This document shows positions 24,931 through 34,538 of a stretch of 64,000 nucleotides of DNA, in pieces. The notes under the pieces were generated by a model, which did no database searches, was not told the DNA's origin, and saw only the letters and a program-made list of their open reading frames with translations. The position numbers and the translations under genes were made by a program. Source of the DNA: Bog-473 sp963726135 (GTDB lineage: Bacteria > Actinomycetota > Acidimicrobiia > Acidimicrobiales > RAAP-2); assembly GCA_963726135.1 (NCBI GenBank), contig CAVSBE010000008.1, positions 496,001-560,000 on the forward strand, in the 5' to 3' direction. The first letter of the stretch is position 1; the number at the start of each line of letters is the position of its first letter.

Positions 24931-24981
24931 CCAGGGACGCCGGGCGACAGCTCTGCGCACGTTCGTGCGTCCTGTGCTCGA

Positions 24982-26023
24982 ATGGCGTTCATGACTCTCA
25001 GCATTGAAGCCGACGCCCGCCTCGACCCGCGCCTGCGCGCCTTTCTCGCCGCCATCCCCTCGCGGCCGCTGCCCGATGTCGAGAGCCGGGAACAGCTGCT
25101 GGCCGAAGTGAACTCGCCGGACGCATTGGCCATGCGGGAATCGATGGACGCCTTCATGGACCTGTGCGACAGCGAGGACGTCGCACCGTCCCGGGGGATC
25201 GAGGTCACCACGACGCAGTTCACGTCAACGCCGGACGGCAACACGGTCAAGCTGCAGATCATCAGTCCGGACCTCGACGAACCTCTGGCCTGCGTCTACT
25301 ACATCCACGGCGGCGGCATGGCACAGATGTCCTGCTTCGACGGGATGTACCGAGGATGGGGCAAGCACATCGCCGCCAACGGCGTCACGGTGGTCATGGT
25401 CGACTTCCGCAATTGCCTGGTCGCCTCCTCCGCGCCGGAGGTGGCTCCGTTCCCCGCCGGCCTCAACGATTGCGTGTCGGGCCTGCACTGGACCGTTGCC
25501 CACGCGGCCGAGCTGGGAATCGATCCCGCGAGGATCGTCGATCGCCGGCGAGAGCGGTGGCGGGAACCTGACGCTGGCCACGGGGCTCAAGCTCAACCGT
25601 GACGGGGATCTGGGTCTCATCAAGGGCCTCTATGCCCTCTGCCCCTACATCGCCGGACAGTGGCCCGCGCCGGGATGCCCGTCCTCGGTGGAGAACGAGG
25701 GCATCCTCTTGAACCTCCACAACAACCGCGGCGCCATGGGCTACGGGATTGAAGCGTTCAACGAACGCAACCCGCTGGCGTGGCCGTCGTTCGCCGGAGT
25801 GGACGACGTGACCGGGTTCCCACCGACGGTGATCAACGTCAACGAGTGTGATCCGCTGCGCGACGAAGGGATCAACTTCTACCGTCTTTTGCTCTCAGCC
25901 GGGGTCCCCGCCCGCTGCCGCCAGATGATGGGGACGATGCACGGCACGGAGATCTTCTCCATCGCCTGTCCTGACATCAGCCGCGACACGGCCCGCGACA
26001 TCGCAGCATTCACGCGCGACTAG
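24982..26023 (+). CDS. Alpha/beta-hydrolase fold-3 carboxylesterase (one frameshift)
   Basis: Starts MAFMTLSIEADARLDPRLRA. The hormone-sensitive-lipase family signature is present: YYIHGGGMAQMS (oxyanion HGGG), then, after a shift near 25545, IAGESGGGNLTLA (nucleophile in G-E-S-G-G), VINVNECDPLRDEGI (catalytic Asp) and MMGTMHGTEIF (catalytic His). Reconstructed length, about 345 residues, is normal. The break falls between DPARIV and IAGES. Substrates are likely short-chain esters or lipid-derived esters. It follows the GAF-GGDEF gene by 51 bp on the same strand and might be co-transcribed. Confidence 0.8.
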
Positions 26024-26075
26024 GTGCCGGTACCTGCCGCCCTCGGTCCGGCCGAGGGCGCTACGCTCACGGGCC

Positions 26076-27479
26076 GTGCCCAGGTCAGCACCGTTCCTGC
26101 GACTCCCCCGCGCGCTGCCCCTGCTCGTCGCCGGCCTCGCCGTGCTGACCCTGCTGGTCGCATCCACCCCGGTGACCGCGTCGGCGTCGCGCACGTCGCA
26201 CTCCAGCGTTTTCCGCGCTGCGCTGCCGCCCGGGAAGATCAACCACATCCTGGTGATCGAGTTGGAGAACGAGGGCTACGACGCCACGTTCGGGCCCGTC
26301 TCCCCGGCCACCTACCTGAACGGCACGCTCCGCCACAAGGGAGAGTTGCTCCAGGACTTCTACGCCACCGGGCACGTCAGCCTTGACAACTACATCGCCC
26401 AGGTCTCCGGCCAGGCGCCGACGGAGGACACCCAGGCCGACTGCGCCGACAACGGCTTTGCCTTCGCCAACGTCGCCCCCGGCACGCCCGATGCCGACCA
26501 GGCTGTCAACCCCGGGCAGGTGGACGGTCAGGGTTGCGTGTACCCCGCGACCGTGCCCACGATCGCGTCCCAGCTCGACGCGAAGTACCCGCCCAACCCG
26601 ACGAGCCACGTTGGCGCCTGGCGAGCCTACGAGCAGGACATGGGGAGCACGCCGTCCCGAGACGGGGGGTCTCCTGATCCCACCGGTGGCACGGACTGCG
26701 GACACCCGGCCATCGGCGCCACGGACACAGCCGAGGTGGCCACGCCCACTGACCAGTACACCTCTCGGCACAACCCGTTCGTGTGGTTCCACTCGGTGAT
26801 CGACGACACCGCGGGATGCGACGCCAACGTGGTCCCCCTCGGGACCGTGGGCCCCAACGGCACCCCTTCGCACTCTGGCCACCTGGCGCAGGACCTCCGC
26901 AGCCAGAGCACCACACCGCGCTTCGGCTTCATCACGCCCAACTTGTGCGACGACGGCCACGACGGAACCTGTGCTGGGCTGAACAGCGCAGGCGGCCAAG
27001 CGGGCGGCCTGACCGCAGCGGACGGCTTCCTACGAGCATGGATGCCGCTCGTCCTCGACTCGCCCGCGTACAAGAGCGGTGACATGCTCGTCGTCATCAC
27101 GTTCGACGAGGCCGACGTCTCCGGCGGCTCCGGCGCGGGAGCCGCTTGTTGCAACGAGCAGCCCGGCCCCAACACGCACGCTCCGGGCAACGCCGGTGCG
27201 GCGACGGACAGCGCCGCTCCGGGGGGAGGGCAGATCGGTGCCCTGCTGCTCAACGCCCGGTACATAGAGTCCGGTTCGACGGACACCAAGGTTTCCTACA
27301 ACCACTACTCGGCGTTGCGGAGCTACGAGGACCTCCTCGGGCTGACAACCGGCGGGAGCGATGGGGAGGGCCACCTGGGCTTTGCGGCCTCCAAGGGGCT
27401 CGTTCCCTTCGGCACCGATGTCTTCCCGACCAAGCTCAGCGGGACCTCGGCCCCGAGCGGCAGAGGCACCACGAATTAA
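26076..27479 (+). CDS. Secreted phosphoesterase (phospholipase C/acid phosphatase family)
   Basis: Intact 467-residue frame. The N-terminus is a signal peptide with basic start and hydrophobic core (LPLLVAGLAVLTLLVASTPV, cut near ASAS). The domain order fits the phosphoesterase superfamily of non-haemolytic phospholipase C and acid phosphatases: INHILVIELENEGYDATFGP (metal-binding ENxxYD/ENE element), ATGHVSLDNYIAQVSGQAP, HNPFVWFHSVID, GFITPNLCDDGHDG (NxCxDxHD) and MLVVITFDEADVSGG (D-E metal motif), with SYNHYSALRSYEDLLGL at the end. Several cysteines support export. Likely a periplasmic or extracellular phosphatase used for phosphate scavenging. The next gene is convergent, with its stop 3 bp away. 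Confidence 0.85.
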   Translation: MPRSAPFLRLPRALPLLVAGLAVLTLLVASTPVTASASRTSHSSVFRAALPPGKINHILVIELENEGYDATFGPVSPATYLNGTLRHKGELLQDFYATGHVSLDNYIAQVSGQAPTEDTQADCADNGFAFANVAPGTPDADQAVNPGQVDGQGCVYPATVPTIASQLDAKYPPNPTSHVGAWRAYEQDMGSTPSRDGGSPDPTGGTDCGHPAIGATDTAEVATPTDQYTSRHNPFVWFHSVIDDTAGCDANVVPLGTVGPNGTPSHSGHLAQDLRSQSTTPRFGFITPNLCDDGHDGTCAGLNSAGGQAGGLTAADGFLRAWMPLVLDSPAYKSGDMLVVITFDEADVSGGSGAGAACCNEQPGPNTHAPGNAGAATDSAAPGGGQIGALLLNARYIESGSTDTKVSYNHYSALRSYEDLLGLTTGGSDGEGHLGFAASKGLVPFGTDVFPTKLSGTSAPSGRGTTN

Positions 27480-27482
27480 GGG

Positions 27483-28003
27483 TCAGTCCAGGCGGCGCAG
27501 CGAGGTCCTGTACCGCTTGGCGTTGCCCACGTACTCGGCCGCCGAAAGCCTGATCATGGGCACGTCCGACCTGCCCTCGAGGATCTTCGCCGGCACACCG
27601 AGGGCCAGCGCACCCGGCGGCACGACCATCTTGTTCGGCACCACCGCGTTGGCACCCACCGTCGCGCCGCGGCTGACAACCGCCCAGTGCAGCACGACGC
27701 TGCCTGAACCCGCCAGCGACTCGTCCTCGAGAGTGCAGCCCTCGAGGTGGGTCAGGTGCCCGACGACGCAGCCGTCGCCGATGATCGTGGGAAAATTCGG
27801 GACCGGCGTGAACGACCGTGCCGTCCTGAATGGAGGACCCCGCGCCGACCGTGATCGTCCCGTAGTCGCCCCGTAGGACGGCTCCCGGCCACACACTCGA
27901 TTCGGGGCCGATGGTCACGTCGCCGATCACCACCGCATCGGGATGGATGAAGGCGTCGGCGTCGAACCCGCGGTGCAACGCCGTCGAGCTCGTAGAGGGG
28001 CAT
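27483..28003 (-). CDS. Gamma-carbonic-anhydrase-like hexapeptide protein (two frameshifts)
   Basis: ATG 28003 gives MPLYELDGVAP. After a shift near 27965 it continues ADAFIHPDAVVIGDVTIGPE, SSVWPGAVLRGDYGTITVGA, SSIQDGTVVHAGPEF; after a second shift near 27790, PTIIGDGCVVGHLTHLEGCT, ESLAGSGSVVLHWAVVSRGA, VGANAVVPNKMVVPPGALAL, GVPAKI. Left-handed beta-helix hexapeptides are obvious, and the three zinc-ligand histidine positions are represented by TVVHA and VGHLTH. About 173 residues matches the YrdA/PaaY gamma-CA-like family. Many relatives lack strong carbonic anhydrase activity. It follows the zinc-ribbon membrane protein by 9 bp in the der operon. Confidence 0.8.
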
Positions 28004-28012
28004 GTCGGGACG

Positions 28013-28216
28013 CTACACGTGGGCGGCGATCCAGGTCACGCCCTGGTACCCGCGATAGCCGAGGTAGATCACGCTGGCAACCAGCATCAGCTTGAAGTAC
28101 CAGGGAATCGGCTGGCGCTCCTGTTCGGTCAGGATCGTGCCGCATGTCGGGCACTCGCCCTCGTTGCCAAGGTCCTCGTCTTCGACGAGCGCGTCGCACT
28201 CCTCACACCACGGCAT
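28013..28216 (-). CDS. Small zinc-ribbon membrane protein
   Basis: 67 residues: MPWCEECDALVEDEDLGNEG, then ECPTCGTILTEQERQPIPWY, then one membrane helix (FKLMLVASVIYLGYRGYQGV). C-E-E-C and C-P-T-C form a rubredoxin-like zinc ribbon on the cytoplasmic N-terminal side, with a single C-terminal anchor. The family is common in actinobacteria next to der and has no assigned role. It begins 16 bp after the der stop and is followed 9 bp later by the gamma-CA-like gene, so it belongs to the same transcript. Confidence 0.8.
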   Translation of the reverse strand: MPWCEECDALVEDEDLGNEGECPTCGTILTEQERQPIPWYFKLMLVASVIYLGYRGYQGVTWIAAHV

Positions 28217-28232
28217 CAGAGACGGCCGTCTC

Positions 28233-29571
28233 TCACTTCCCGTTCCCGCCCACCCGGACGCGCAATTTCATCGGCGTCGCGCCGAAGTCGAACTTCTCGC
28301 GGATCCCGCGCTCGATGTAGCGGATGTAGGTCGGGGGCAGTCGCCCGTTCGTGAACAGCGTGAAGGTCGGCGGGTCGGTCGCGCCCTGGACGATGTAGCG
28401 GATCTTCGCCCGGGGCGCGGCCTGTCGACCCTGAAGCTCTTGGATCGTGCGGTTGAGCGCCCCCGTCGGCACCCGCTGGTGGTAGGCCTCGACGCAGTCG
28501 CGCAGGGCCGGGAGGACCCGCTGGACCCCTTTGCCCGACAGCGCCGAGATCTTGAGCACCGGTGCCGCGCCGAGGAACGCCAACCGGTCCCCCACTCCCG
28601 CCAGCACGTCATCGCGCTCGTCCACCGGAACCTGGTCCCACTTGTTGAGGGCGACGATGGTCGGGCAACCCGACACGCCGATGCGCTCGGCCAACCGCTG
28701 GTCCTGGTGCGACGTTCCGACGGTGGCGTCGATCACCAGGATGGCGACGTCGGCCCGTTCCAGGGCCCTCAGGGCGCGCAGGGTGGCGTGTTGCTCGGTG
28801 CCGCGATCGGTCTTGGAGGGGCGCCGGAGCCCGGCTGTGTCGATGAAGCACACCGGGCCGTCGGGCGTCTCCACCACCGTGTCGATGGCATCGCGCGTGG
28901 TGCCGGGCATGTCGTGCACGATGGAGCGCTCCTCGCCCAGGAGGCGGTTGAAGAGCGTCGACTTCCCCACGTTGGGCCGGCCGATGATGGCGACACGCGG
29001 CGTGCCGGGGTCGCCCCGCTCCGCGGAGACGTGCGTCCCGGCCGTGCTCGCTCCCGGCGGCGGCGACCTCCGCCTCCGCCCCGGGGAGCAGGGCGACCAC
29101 CTCGTCGAGCAGATCGCCGGTCCCCCGACCGTGCAGCGCGCTGATCGGGAACGGGTCGCCCAGGCCGAGGGAGACGAACTCCCATGCCGTGGCCTCCCGG
29201 TTGGTGTCGTCGACCTTGTTGACCACGAGGCGCACCGGCGCCCCGGACCGCCGGATGACCTTGGCCGCCGCCAGGTCTTCCCCGGTGACCCCGGTCGTCA
29301 CGTCGACCACCATGAGGACGACGTCCGCCTCGGCCAGCGCCCGCTCCGCCTGCGCCGCCACCTTGGCGTCGAGCGTGTCTCCCCCGGCCAGCCATCCGCC
29401 CGTGTCCATGACCGAGAAGGGCACACCGGCCCACTCCGCTGAGAGCACCTTGCGGTCGCGGGTCACCCCCTGCTCCTCCTCGACGACGGCGGCACGGGTC
29501 CCGACGATCCGGTTCACCAGGGAGGACTTGCCAACGTTGGGACGGCCGGCCACGACCACCACCGGCGTCAT
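28233..29571 (-). CDS. der: Ribosome-associated GTPase Der (EngA), one frameshift
   Basis: Two tandem GTPase domains. The first starts MTPVVVVAGRPNVGKSSLVN (P-loop), with VTRDRK (switch I Thr), VMDTGGWL (G3) and VNKVDD (G4). After a shift near 29040 the second has GRPNVGKSTLFNRLL, MPGTTRDAID (switch I), CFIDTAGLRR (G3) and ALNKWDQVPVDE (G4). The C-terminal KH-like domain ends with FTLFTNGRLPPTYIRYIERG, RVRVGGNGK. Total is about 446 residues, normal. Der acts in 50S subunit maturation and is essential, so the break is almost certainly a sequence error. Its ATG overlaps the stop of the DUF512 gene (ATGA, 29568-29571). Confidence 0.92.
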
Positions 29572-30955
29572 GCCGAGCAACCGGGCCGGAAGCTCGTTCC
29601 ATCGAGCGCGACCCGCAGCGAGCCGCCCTCGGTCGGTACCACCTCGACCGGTCGCGGCAGGTCGGCCAGCGTGAGACCGTCGAGGAAGCGGCCCTCGTTG
29701 AGGCAGGCGTCGGGCAGGAGACAGCGTGACGAGTCGGGGATCTCGGCCGACGCACGGGCGACGTCCTCGCCGGTCAGGAGGCCGGCAACCCCGATGTTGC
29801 CACCGAAGAAGTCGTTCGGCACCGACACGCAGCGCCAGGTCCTCGCGGGGGTGGGACGCCAGCAACGGACCCAGCACGTGGGCGCCGTAGGTGCCCGTGA
29901 GCACCGTGACGGGGCGGACGTCGGCCCCTGCGGGCTCGACGTCGAAGCGCGGTGCCCGGTACCCGTTCGGCGGGCGCGGCGTCGACCGACGCGAAGAAGC
30001 CGTGGCGCACGCCGCCGGGCCCGCCCGCAGCGGGTCGGGCAAAGGACTCGATGAACGCCCGTGCCATACCGATCCCGTTCTCGTGCTGCGGGAAGCCCTC
30101 GTAGTGTCCCGCCCGGGGCAGGTCCCGCCCCGCCAGCAGGTAGTACTCGTCCGCGGCGAAGACCATGCGGTGCCCGAGCGCCGTGCGGAACAGGCGCTGC
30201 CATTCGTCGATCGTGTCGAGGACGCGTCGGGCCTCGTCCTGCGTGTGTGGGCGCATTTCGTGCTCATTGGAGTATCGGCTGACCCCGAGGGGCACCGCGC
30301 CCACGCTCGCCAGTCCGGGATAGCGGTCCAAGATCCCGGCCAGGGTGTCCTCGAGGGCGTCGCCGTCGTTGATGCCGGGGCAGACGACGATCTGGCCGTG
30401 CACCTCGATCCCCCCGTCAAGGAGCACCTGGAGCCAGCGCAGGCTGGTCGCTCCCTTCGGGTTGCGCAGCATGCGCGCCCGCAACTCGGGATCCGTGCTG
30501 TGGATGGAGACGAAGAGCGGGCCCAGCCGCTCGGTCAGGATGCGCTCCGCGTCGAGCTCGGTGAAGCGGGTCAACGTGGTGAAGTTCCCGTACAGGAAGG
30601 ACAGGCGGTAGTCGTCGTCCTTGAGGTACAGGCTGCGCCGCATCCCCTTGGGCAGCTGGTAGATGAAACAGAACGCGCAGTGGTTATCGCAGGTCCGGAT
30701 CCGGTCGAACACGGCCGAGGAGACCTCGACCCCGAGCGGTTCGCCGGCCGCCCTGTCGACCCGGACCAGCCGGGCCAGCGGCGCGCCCGCGCGCCGCACC
30801 AGGACGCTGAGGTCGCTCGCGTCGCTGAGGCGCTGGAAATCGATGACGTCGCGCGGCTCGTGCCCGTTCAGGCTCAGGAGCTCGTCTCCCACGGCCAGTC
30901 CGGCGCGGGCTGCCGGCGACGCCGCGGTGACCGAAGTCACCGTGGGAGCGGACAT
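29568..30955 (-). CDS. DUF512 family protein: PDZ plus radical-SAM-like iron-sulfur protein (frameshifts)
   Basis: ATG 30955 gives MSAPTVTSVTAASPAARAGL, an N-terminal PDZ domain (GDELLSLNGHEPRDVIDFQR). The core has RTCDNHCAFCFIYQLPKGMR, the C-x3-C-x2-C cluster motif of the family, then LYLKDDDYRLSFLYGNF, GPLFVSIHSTDPELRARML, VVCPGINDGDALEDTL and MVFAADEYYLLAGRDLP. After shifts near 30050 and 29850 it continues TVLTGTYGAHVLGPLLA and NDFFGGNIGVAGLLTGEDVA, CLNEGRFLDGLTLADLP, ending at 29568. About 460 residues. The function of DUF512 proteins is unresolved; they are very often beside der, as here with a 4-bp overlap, which suggests a link to ribosome maturation or RNA modification. Divergent from ispH over 33 bp. 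Confidence 0.88.
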
Positions 30956-30988
30956 GGCCTCTAGGTTACTGCCGATAACCTGGACTTT

Positions 30989-32041
30989 GTGCCCGGAGTC
31001 GACCGAGTGATGCTGGCCGAGCCACGGGGCTTCTGCGCCGGCGTCGAGAAGGCGATCAAGGCCCTGGCCTGGATGGTCCGGGTCTTCGAGCCGCCGGTGT
31101 ACTGCTACCACGAGATCGTGCACAACCGCCATGTCGTGGAGCGCTTCCGCGACCAGGGGGTCGTCTTCGTCGACGACGTGGCTGACGCGCCGGCGGGCGC
31201 GCCGCTGATGTTGAGCGCCCACGGCTCGGCCCCCGAGGTCGTCGAGGCCGCCCGGTCCCGCGGCGGCGTCGTGGTCGACGCCGTCTGTCCCCTCGTCACC
31301 AAGGTGCACCACGAGCTGAAGGTGCGCAGCCGCAAGGGGTACACGGTCCTCTACGTGGGCCACGCCGGACACGAGGAGGCCGTGGGCACCATGGCCGTCG
31401 CGCCCCAATCGGTGCGGCTCCTCGAGCACGAAGACGACCTCGGGGCCATGGACGACCTCGCCGCGGCCGGCGGACCGGTCGCCCTGCTGGCTCAGACCAC
31501 CCTGAGCCACGACGAGTGGCGGGGACTGATGGAGGCGGCGCGCCGGCGCTTCCCCGACCTGTGGATGCCGAACCGCAGCGACCTGTGCTTCGCCACCACC
31601 AACCGCCAGGCCGCGCTCAAGGCGATCGCCTCGGCGTCGGATGCCGTCGTCGTGATCGGCTCGGCCAATTCCTCCAACACCGTTGCCCTCGAGAAGGTGG
31701 CCCGGGCCGGGGGCTGCTCCCGCGTGCTCCGGGTCAACGAGGCCGACGAGCTGCCCGGCGACCTCACCGGGACGGTGGGCGTGACGGCAGGGGCTTCGGC
31801 GCCCGAGGCGTTGGTCGAAGAGGTGATCGCCCGCCTGGCGCCCGCCGAGGGCGTCACCGAAGTGACCGTGACCACCGAGGACGAGTACTTCCCACCGCCA
31901 CCGGAGCTCCGTGAGATGCTGCGGGCCGTGGGCTCCACGCTGGGCTTCCTGGCCGGCCGCCCGGGCTCGGAGCGGTCCGATCCGGCGGCACAGGACCGTG
32001 CCGTCTCCGCGGCCGACGTCCTCGACCTGCTGGCCTCGTGA
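30989..32041 (+). CDS. ispH: 4-hydroxy-3-methylbut-2-enyl diphosphate reductase IspH
   Basis: Intact 350 residues. It catalyses the last step of the MEP pathway, reducing HMBPP to IPP and DMAPP with a [4Fe-4S] cluster. The three cluster cysteines are visible: LAEPRGFCAGVEKAI, VVDAVCPLVTKVHHEL and NRSDLCFATTNRQ. Other family motifs are YCYHEIVHNRHVV, LSAHGSAPEV, GHAGHEEAVGTM, LLAQTTLS and VIGSANSSNTVAL. The C-terminal TAGASAPEALVEEVI is also typical. GTG 30989 or ATG 31010 may be the start. Transcribed away from the DUF512-der operon; the 33-bp gap must hold both promoters or leaderless starts. Confidence 0.95.
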   Translation: MPGVDRVMLAEPRGFCAGVEKAIKALAWMVRVFEPPVYCYHEIVHNRHVVERFRDQGVVFVDDVADAPAGAPLMLSAHGSAPEVVEAARSRGGVVVDAVCPLVTKVHHELKVRSRKGYTVLYVGHAGHEEAVGTMAVAPQSVRLLEHEDDLGAMDDLAAAGGPVALLAQTTLSHDEWRGLMEAARRRFPDLWMPNRSDLCFATTNRQAALKAIASASDAVVVIGSANSSNTVALEKVARAGGCSRVLRVNEADELPGDLTGTVGVTAGASAPEALVEEVIARLAPAEGVTEVTVTTEDEYFPPPPELREMLRAVGSTLGFLAGRPGSERSDPAAQDRAVSAADVLDLLAS

Positions 32042-32066
32042 GACCGTCCGGCGCGATGATTGTCCC

Positions 32067-32609
32067 ATGACGTTCACCCGGATGGACGAGTCGACGGCTG
32101 CGCAGTGGCAACACATCATCGTCGAGTCGATTGAGCACCAGCCCCGCGTCGCCGACCGTGTGCTGGCCATGCTGGCCTCCCTCGAGGAGATCACCGACGG
32201 ATTCGAGGTGGACCAGCTGGTCCACTCCCTGCAGACGGCGACCCGCGCCGAGGAGGCCGGCGCGTCCGAGGAGGTCGTCGTGGCGTCGCTGTGCCACGAC
32301 ATCGGCAAGGCCGTCTCGGTCATGAACCACCCCCGCATCGCGGCTGAGATCCTGAAGCCGTACGTCAGCGACGACACGTACCACATGATCCGTGCACACC
32401 AGGACTTCCAGGGAAAGCACTACTACGAATACCTGGGCCAGGACCCCAACGCCCGGGACCAGTACGAGGGCGAGCCCTGGTACGGGTTGGCCGCGCAGTT
32501 CGCCGACGAGTGGGACCAGATCAGCTTCGACCCCGATTACCCGACCAAGCCGCTCTCGCACTTCGATCCCCTGGTCCGCCAGATCTTCGCCACGCCCCGG
32601 TCACTTTGA
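32067..32609 (+). CDS. HD-domain phosphohydrolase
   Basis: ATG 32067, 180 residues, 25 bp after ispH. The metal-binding HD signature is present: VDQLVHSLQTATRAEEAGAS (first His), VVASLCHDIGKAVSVMNHPR (HD pair) and a later acid in PYVSDDTYHMIRAHQDFQGK. The C-terminal HYYEYLG and FADEWDQISFDPDYPTKPLS match PhnZ-like mixed-valence di-iron HD oxygenases and related proteins. The reaction here could be hydrolysis of a phosphorylated small molecule or oxidative cleavage; the sequence alone does not decide. Likely co-transcribed with ispH and the glycosyltransferase. Confidence 0.8.
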   Translation: MTFTRMDESTAAQWQHIIVESIEHQPRVADRVLAMLASLEEITDGFEVDQLVHSLQTATRAEEAGASEEVVVASLCHDIGKAVSVMNHPRIAAEILKPYVSDDTYHMIRAHQDFQGKHYYEYLGQDPNARDQYEGEPWYGLAAQFADEWDQISFDPDYPTKPLSHFDPLVRQIFATPRSL

Positions 32610-32642
32610 ACCTCCTGCCGCGGCGCCACCTCCGGCGCCAGC

Positions 32643-33437
32643 ATTGACACCCAACCCGACCACGCGCGCCGCGTCATCGAGGCGTCGCGCCGGGAGTTCG
32701 ACGCGCGCTATCCCGACCTGAATCTCTCCCCCGTCGTCGGCCTCGTCTGCGCCTTCGAGGAGGAGGCGAACATCCGCGCCGTGCTGGACGCCATGCCCGC
32801 GGAGGCGTGCGGCCTGGCCGTCACGACGCTCGTGGTGGTCGACGGGGGCCGCGACAAGACCGACCAGGTGGCCGAGGACGCCGGCGCAGTCACCTTCGTG
32901 TTGACTGAGAACCTCGGGCACGGCTACGCGCTGCGGGTGGGCTATGCCCTGTGCATCGAGCTGGGTGCTGACTACGTGGTGACCCTCGATGCCGACGGGC
33001 AGAACGACCCGGCCGAGATCCCGGTCATGCTGCAGCCCCTCGTCGACGACGAAGCGGACTTCGTCGTGGCCTCCCGGGTGCTCGGCCGCGACACCACCAG
33101 CGACCGCTTCCGCAAGGCGGGTGTGCGCGTCTTCTCCTGGATCATGAGCGCCATGGGGCGCACCAGACTCACCGACACGTCCAACGGCTACCGGGCGCTC
33201 CGGGTGAGCCTGCTCGACGACGTGGCCTACCGGCTCGTCCAGCCGCAGTACCAGACGGCGGAGCTGTTGATCATCGCCATGCGGCGGGGCTGGCGGGTCG
33301 CCGAGCGGCCCACCGTCTGGCTGCCCCGGGCATCGGGAACGACCAAGAAGGGCAAGAACTGGCTGTTCGGCTTCCGCTACGGACGGGTCGTGCTCGATAC
33401 GTGGTGGAGGGTCCGGACGCTCCCCCGGCACGACTGA
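32643..33437 (+). CDS. Family 2 glycosyltransferase (dolichol-phosphate-mannose-synthase-like), start codon unclear
   Basis: The frame is open from 32610, but the first ATG/GTG/TTG codon is GTG 32781. That would delete the first strand of the fold, which is clearly present upstream (LSPVVGLVCAFEEEANIRAV). The natural N-terminus is therefore near ATT 32643 (IDTQPDHARRVIEASRREF), implying an unusual start or a sequence error. GT-A features: TLVVVDGGRDKTDQVAEDAG, LTENLGHGYALRVGYALCIE, YVVTLDADGQNDPAEIPVML (D-x-D sugar-nucleotide/metal motif), DFVVASRVLGRD, DTSNGYRALR and QYQTAELLIIAMRRGWRVAE. It likely transfers a sugar to a lipid carrier or cell-wall acceptor. No membrane helices, so a soluble or peripheral enzyme. 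Confidence 0.8.
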   Translation: MDTQPDHARRVIEASRREFDARYPDLNLSPVVGLVCAFEEEANIRAVLDAMPAEACGLAVTTLVVVDGGRDKTDQVAEDAGAVTFVLTENLGHGYALRVGYALCIELGADYVVTLDADGQNDPAEIPVMLQPLVDDEADFVVASRVLGRDTTSDRFRKAGVRVFSWIMSAMGRTRLTDTSNGYRALRVSLLDDVAYRLVQPQYQTAELLIIAMRRGWRVAERPTVWLPRASGTTKKGKNWLFGFRYGRVVLDTWWRVRTLPRHD

Positions 33438-33528
33438 GAAACCGGCGCCGGGCCGCGCTCAAGTCGCGCCCCGCAAGGACGACAATGGGACAGGACAACA
33501 TCCCGAACGTCACGATTGCGAGGCTCTC

Positions 33529-33738
33529 ATGAGGAAGCGATCCCACCGTGGCACCCCGACGACACCAGTGGACAGCAGCATCCGCACCCCGTCCGTCCAC
33601 GTGTTGAGCGACGAGGAGGACCTCCGGAAGGCCCTCCGGCGGGCGGCCGAGTTCGACCAGCGGACCGCCGACATGCTGCTGTCCCGCTCGGCCCATTACC
33701 GGGCCCTGCTCTCCGAGCCCTCCGCCCCGACCGAGTAG
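33529..33738 (+). CDS. Small hypothetical protein
   Basis: 69 codons starting MRKRSHRGTPTTPVDSSIRT, then a predicted helical segment (LSDEEDLRKALRRAAEFDQR, TADMLLSRSAHYRALL). A gcgaggct stretch upstream could serve as a ribosome site. No family recognised. It is supported by its composition, its position in an otherwise empty gap and the absence of a competing gene, but remains tentative. Confidence 0.45.
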   Translation: MRKRSHRGTPTTPVDSSIRTPSVHVLSDEEDLRKALRRAAEFDQRTADMLLSRSAHYRALLSEPSAPTE

Positions 33739-33797
33739 CCCGCCTGGGACCGGGAGCGAGGCGGGGCGCCGCCGGCCAGCCCGCGCGCGCCGCCGGG

Positions 33798-34538
33798 TCA
33801 ATAGCGGCCCGTCTTCGACCTGGCCTCGTCGTAGACGGCCTGGAGCGCCGGCACCAGTGCCTCGGTGGTGGCGTGCACGGCCGAGCGGCTCACCCGTCCG
33901 CCCCCCGTCCTCGGTGGCGCCGGGATGGCGGGGCCGATCACCACCTGAATGGTGTACGGCTTGGGCACATGACTGCCCTTCGGCATGGCGAGGTCCGACC
34001 CGCCGATGCCGACCGGCACGATCGGTGCGCCGGTGCGGGCGGAGAGGAAGGCTGCACCCTCCATGAGATCCTCGACCACCGTTCCGGCGCGCCGAGTGCC
34101 CTCGGGGAAGAGCACGAGGACCTCACCCTTGCGCAGCACCTCCTCGGCGCGCTGGAGCGCCTCGCGGTCGGCCGACTCCCGGTGGACCGGGAAGGCGCCG
34201 ACGGTCAGTAGCAGCTTCCCCAGCCACTTGTTCTCCCACATCTCGTCCTTCGTCATGAAGAACAATTTGCGGTCGGTGCAGAAGGCCGCGAACCCGAAGT
34301 CGGCGAACGAGCGGTGCACGGGGGCCAGGATGACCGGACCCGTCCCGGGCACGTTCTCCCGTCCCACCACCTTGGGCCGGAACCAGGTCCACAGGGCGCT
34401 CACGAAGATGGCGCGCTCGGCGCGGTACAGCGCGGTGCGCCGCGGGTCGACCTCGAAGGCCTGCCCCCGGCCGGGCGCGGCGGCCGGGGGATCGCCATCC
34501 CCGCCCTCCGGCGTCGCGCCTTGCGTGCTCAGAGCCAC
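33798..34538 (-). CDS. plsC: 1-acyl-sn-glycerol-3-phosphate acyltransferase-like (PlsC family)
   Basis: 246 residues. Acyltransferase motifs in order: VILAPVHRSFADFGFAAFC (block I, H-x4-D), LLLTVGAFPVHRESADREAL (block II), VLVLFPEGTRRAGTVVEDLM (block III, FPEGTR) and APIVPVGIGGSD (block IV). The N-terminal 25 residues are Gly/Pro/Asp-rich and non-conserved; a later start near RAERAIFVSALW is possible. It transfers a fatty acyl chain in phospholipid or glycolipid synthesis at the membrane. The gene overlaps the end of aroA-cmk by 10 bp and closes that operon. Confidence 0.88.
   Translation of the reverse strand: MALSTQGATPEGGDGDPPAAAPGRGQAFEVDPRRTALYRAERAIFVSALWTWFRPKVVGRENVPGTGPVILAPVHRSFADFGFAAFCTDRKLFFMTKDEMWENKWLGKLLLTVGAFPVHRESADREALQRAEEVLRKGEVLVLFPEGTRRAGTVVEDLMEGAAFLSARTGAPIVPVGIGGSDLAMPKGSHVPKPYTIQVVIGPAIPAPPRTGGGRVSRSAVHATTEALVPALQAVYDEARSKTGRY

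Noticed and set aside
29774..32386. Very long minus-strand open frame of 870 codons across the ispH region
   Set aside because: Only its last part is real (DUF512). The rest lies opposite ispH and the HD gene and has the His/Gly/Arg/Val-rich composition of GC-rich shadow frames.
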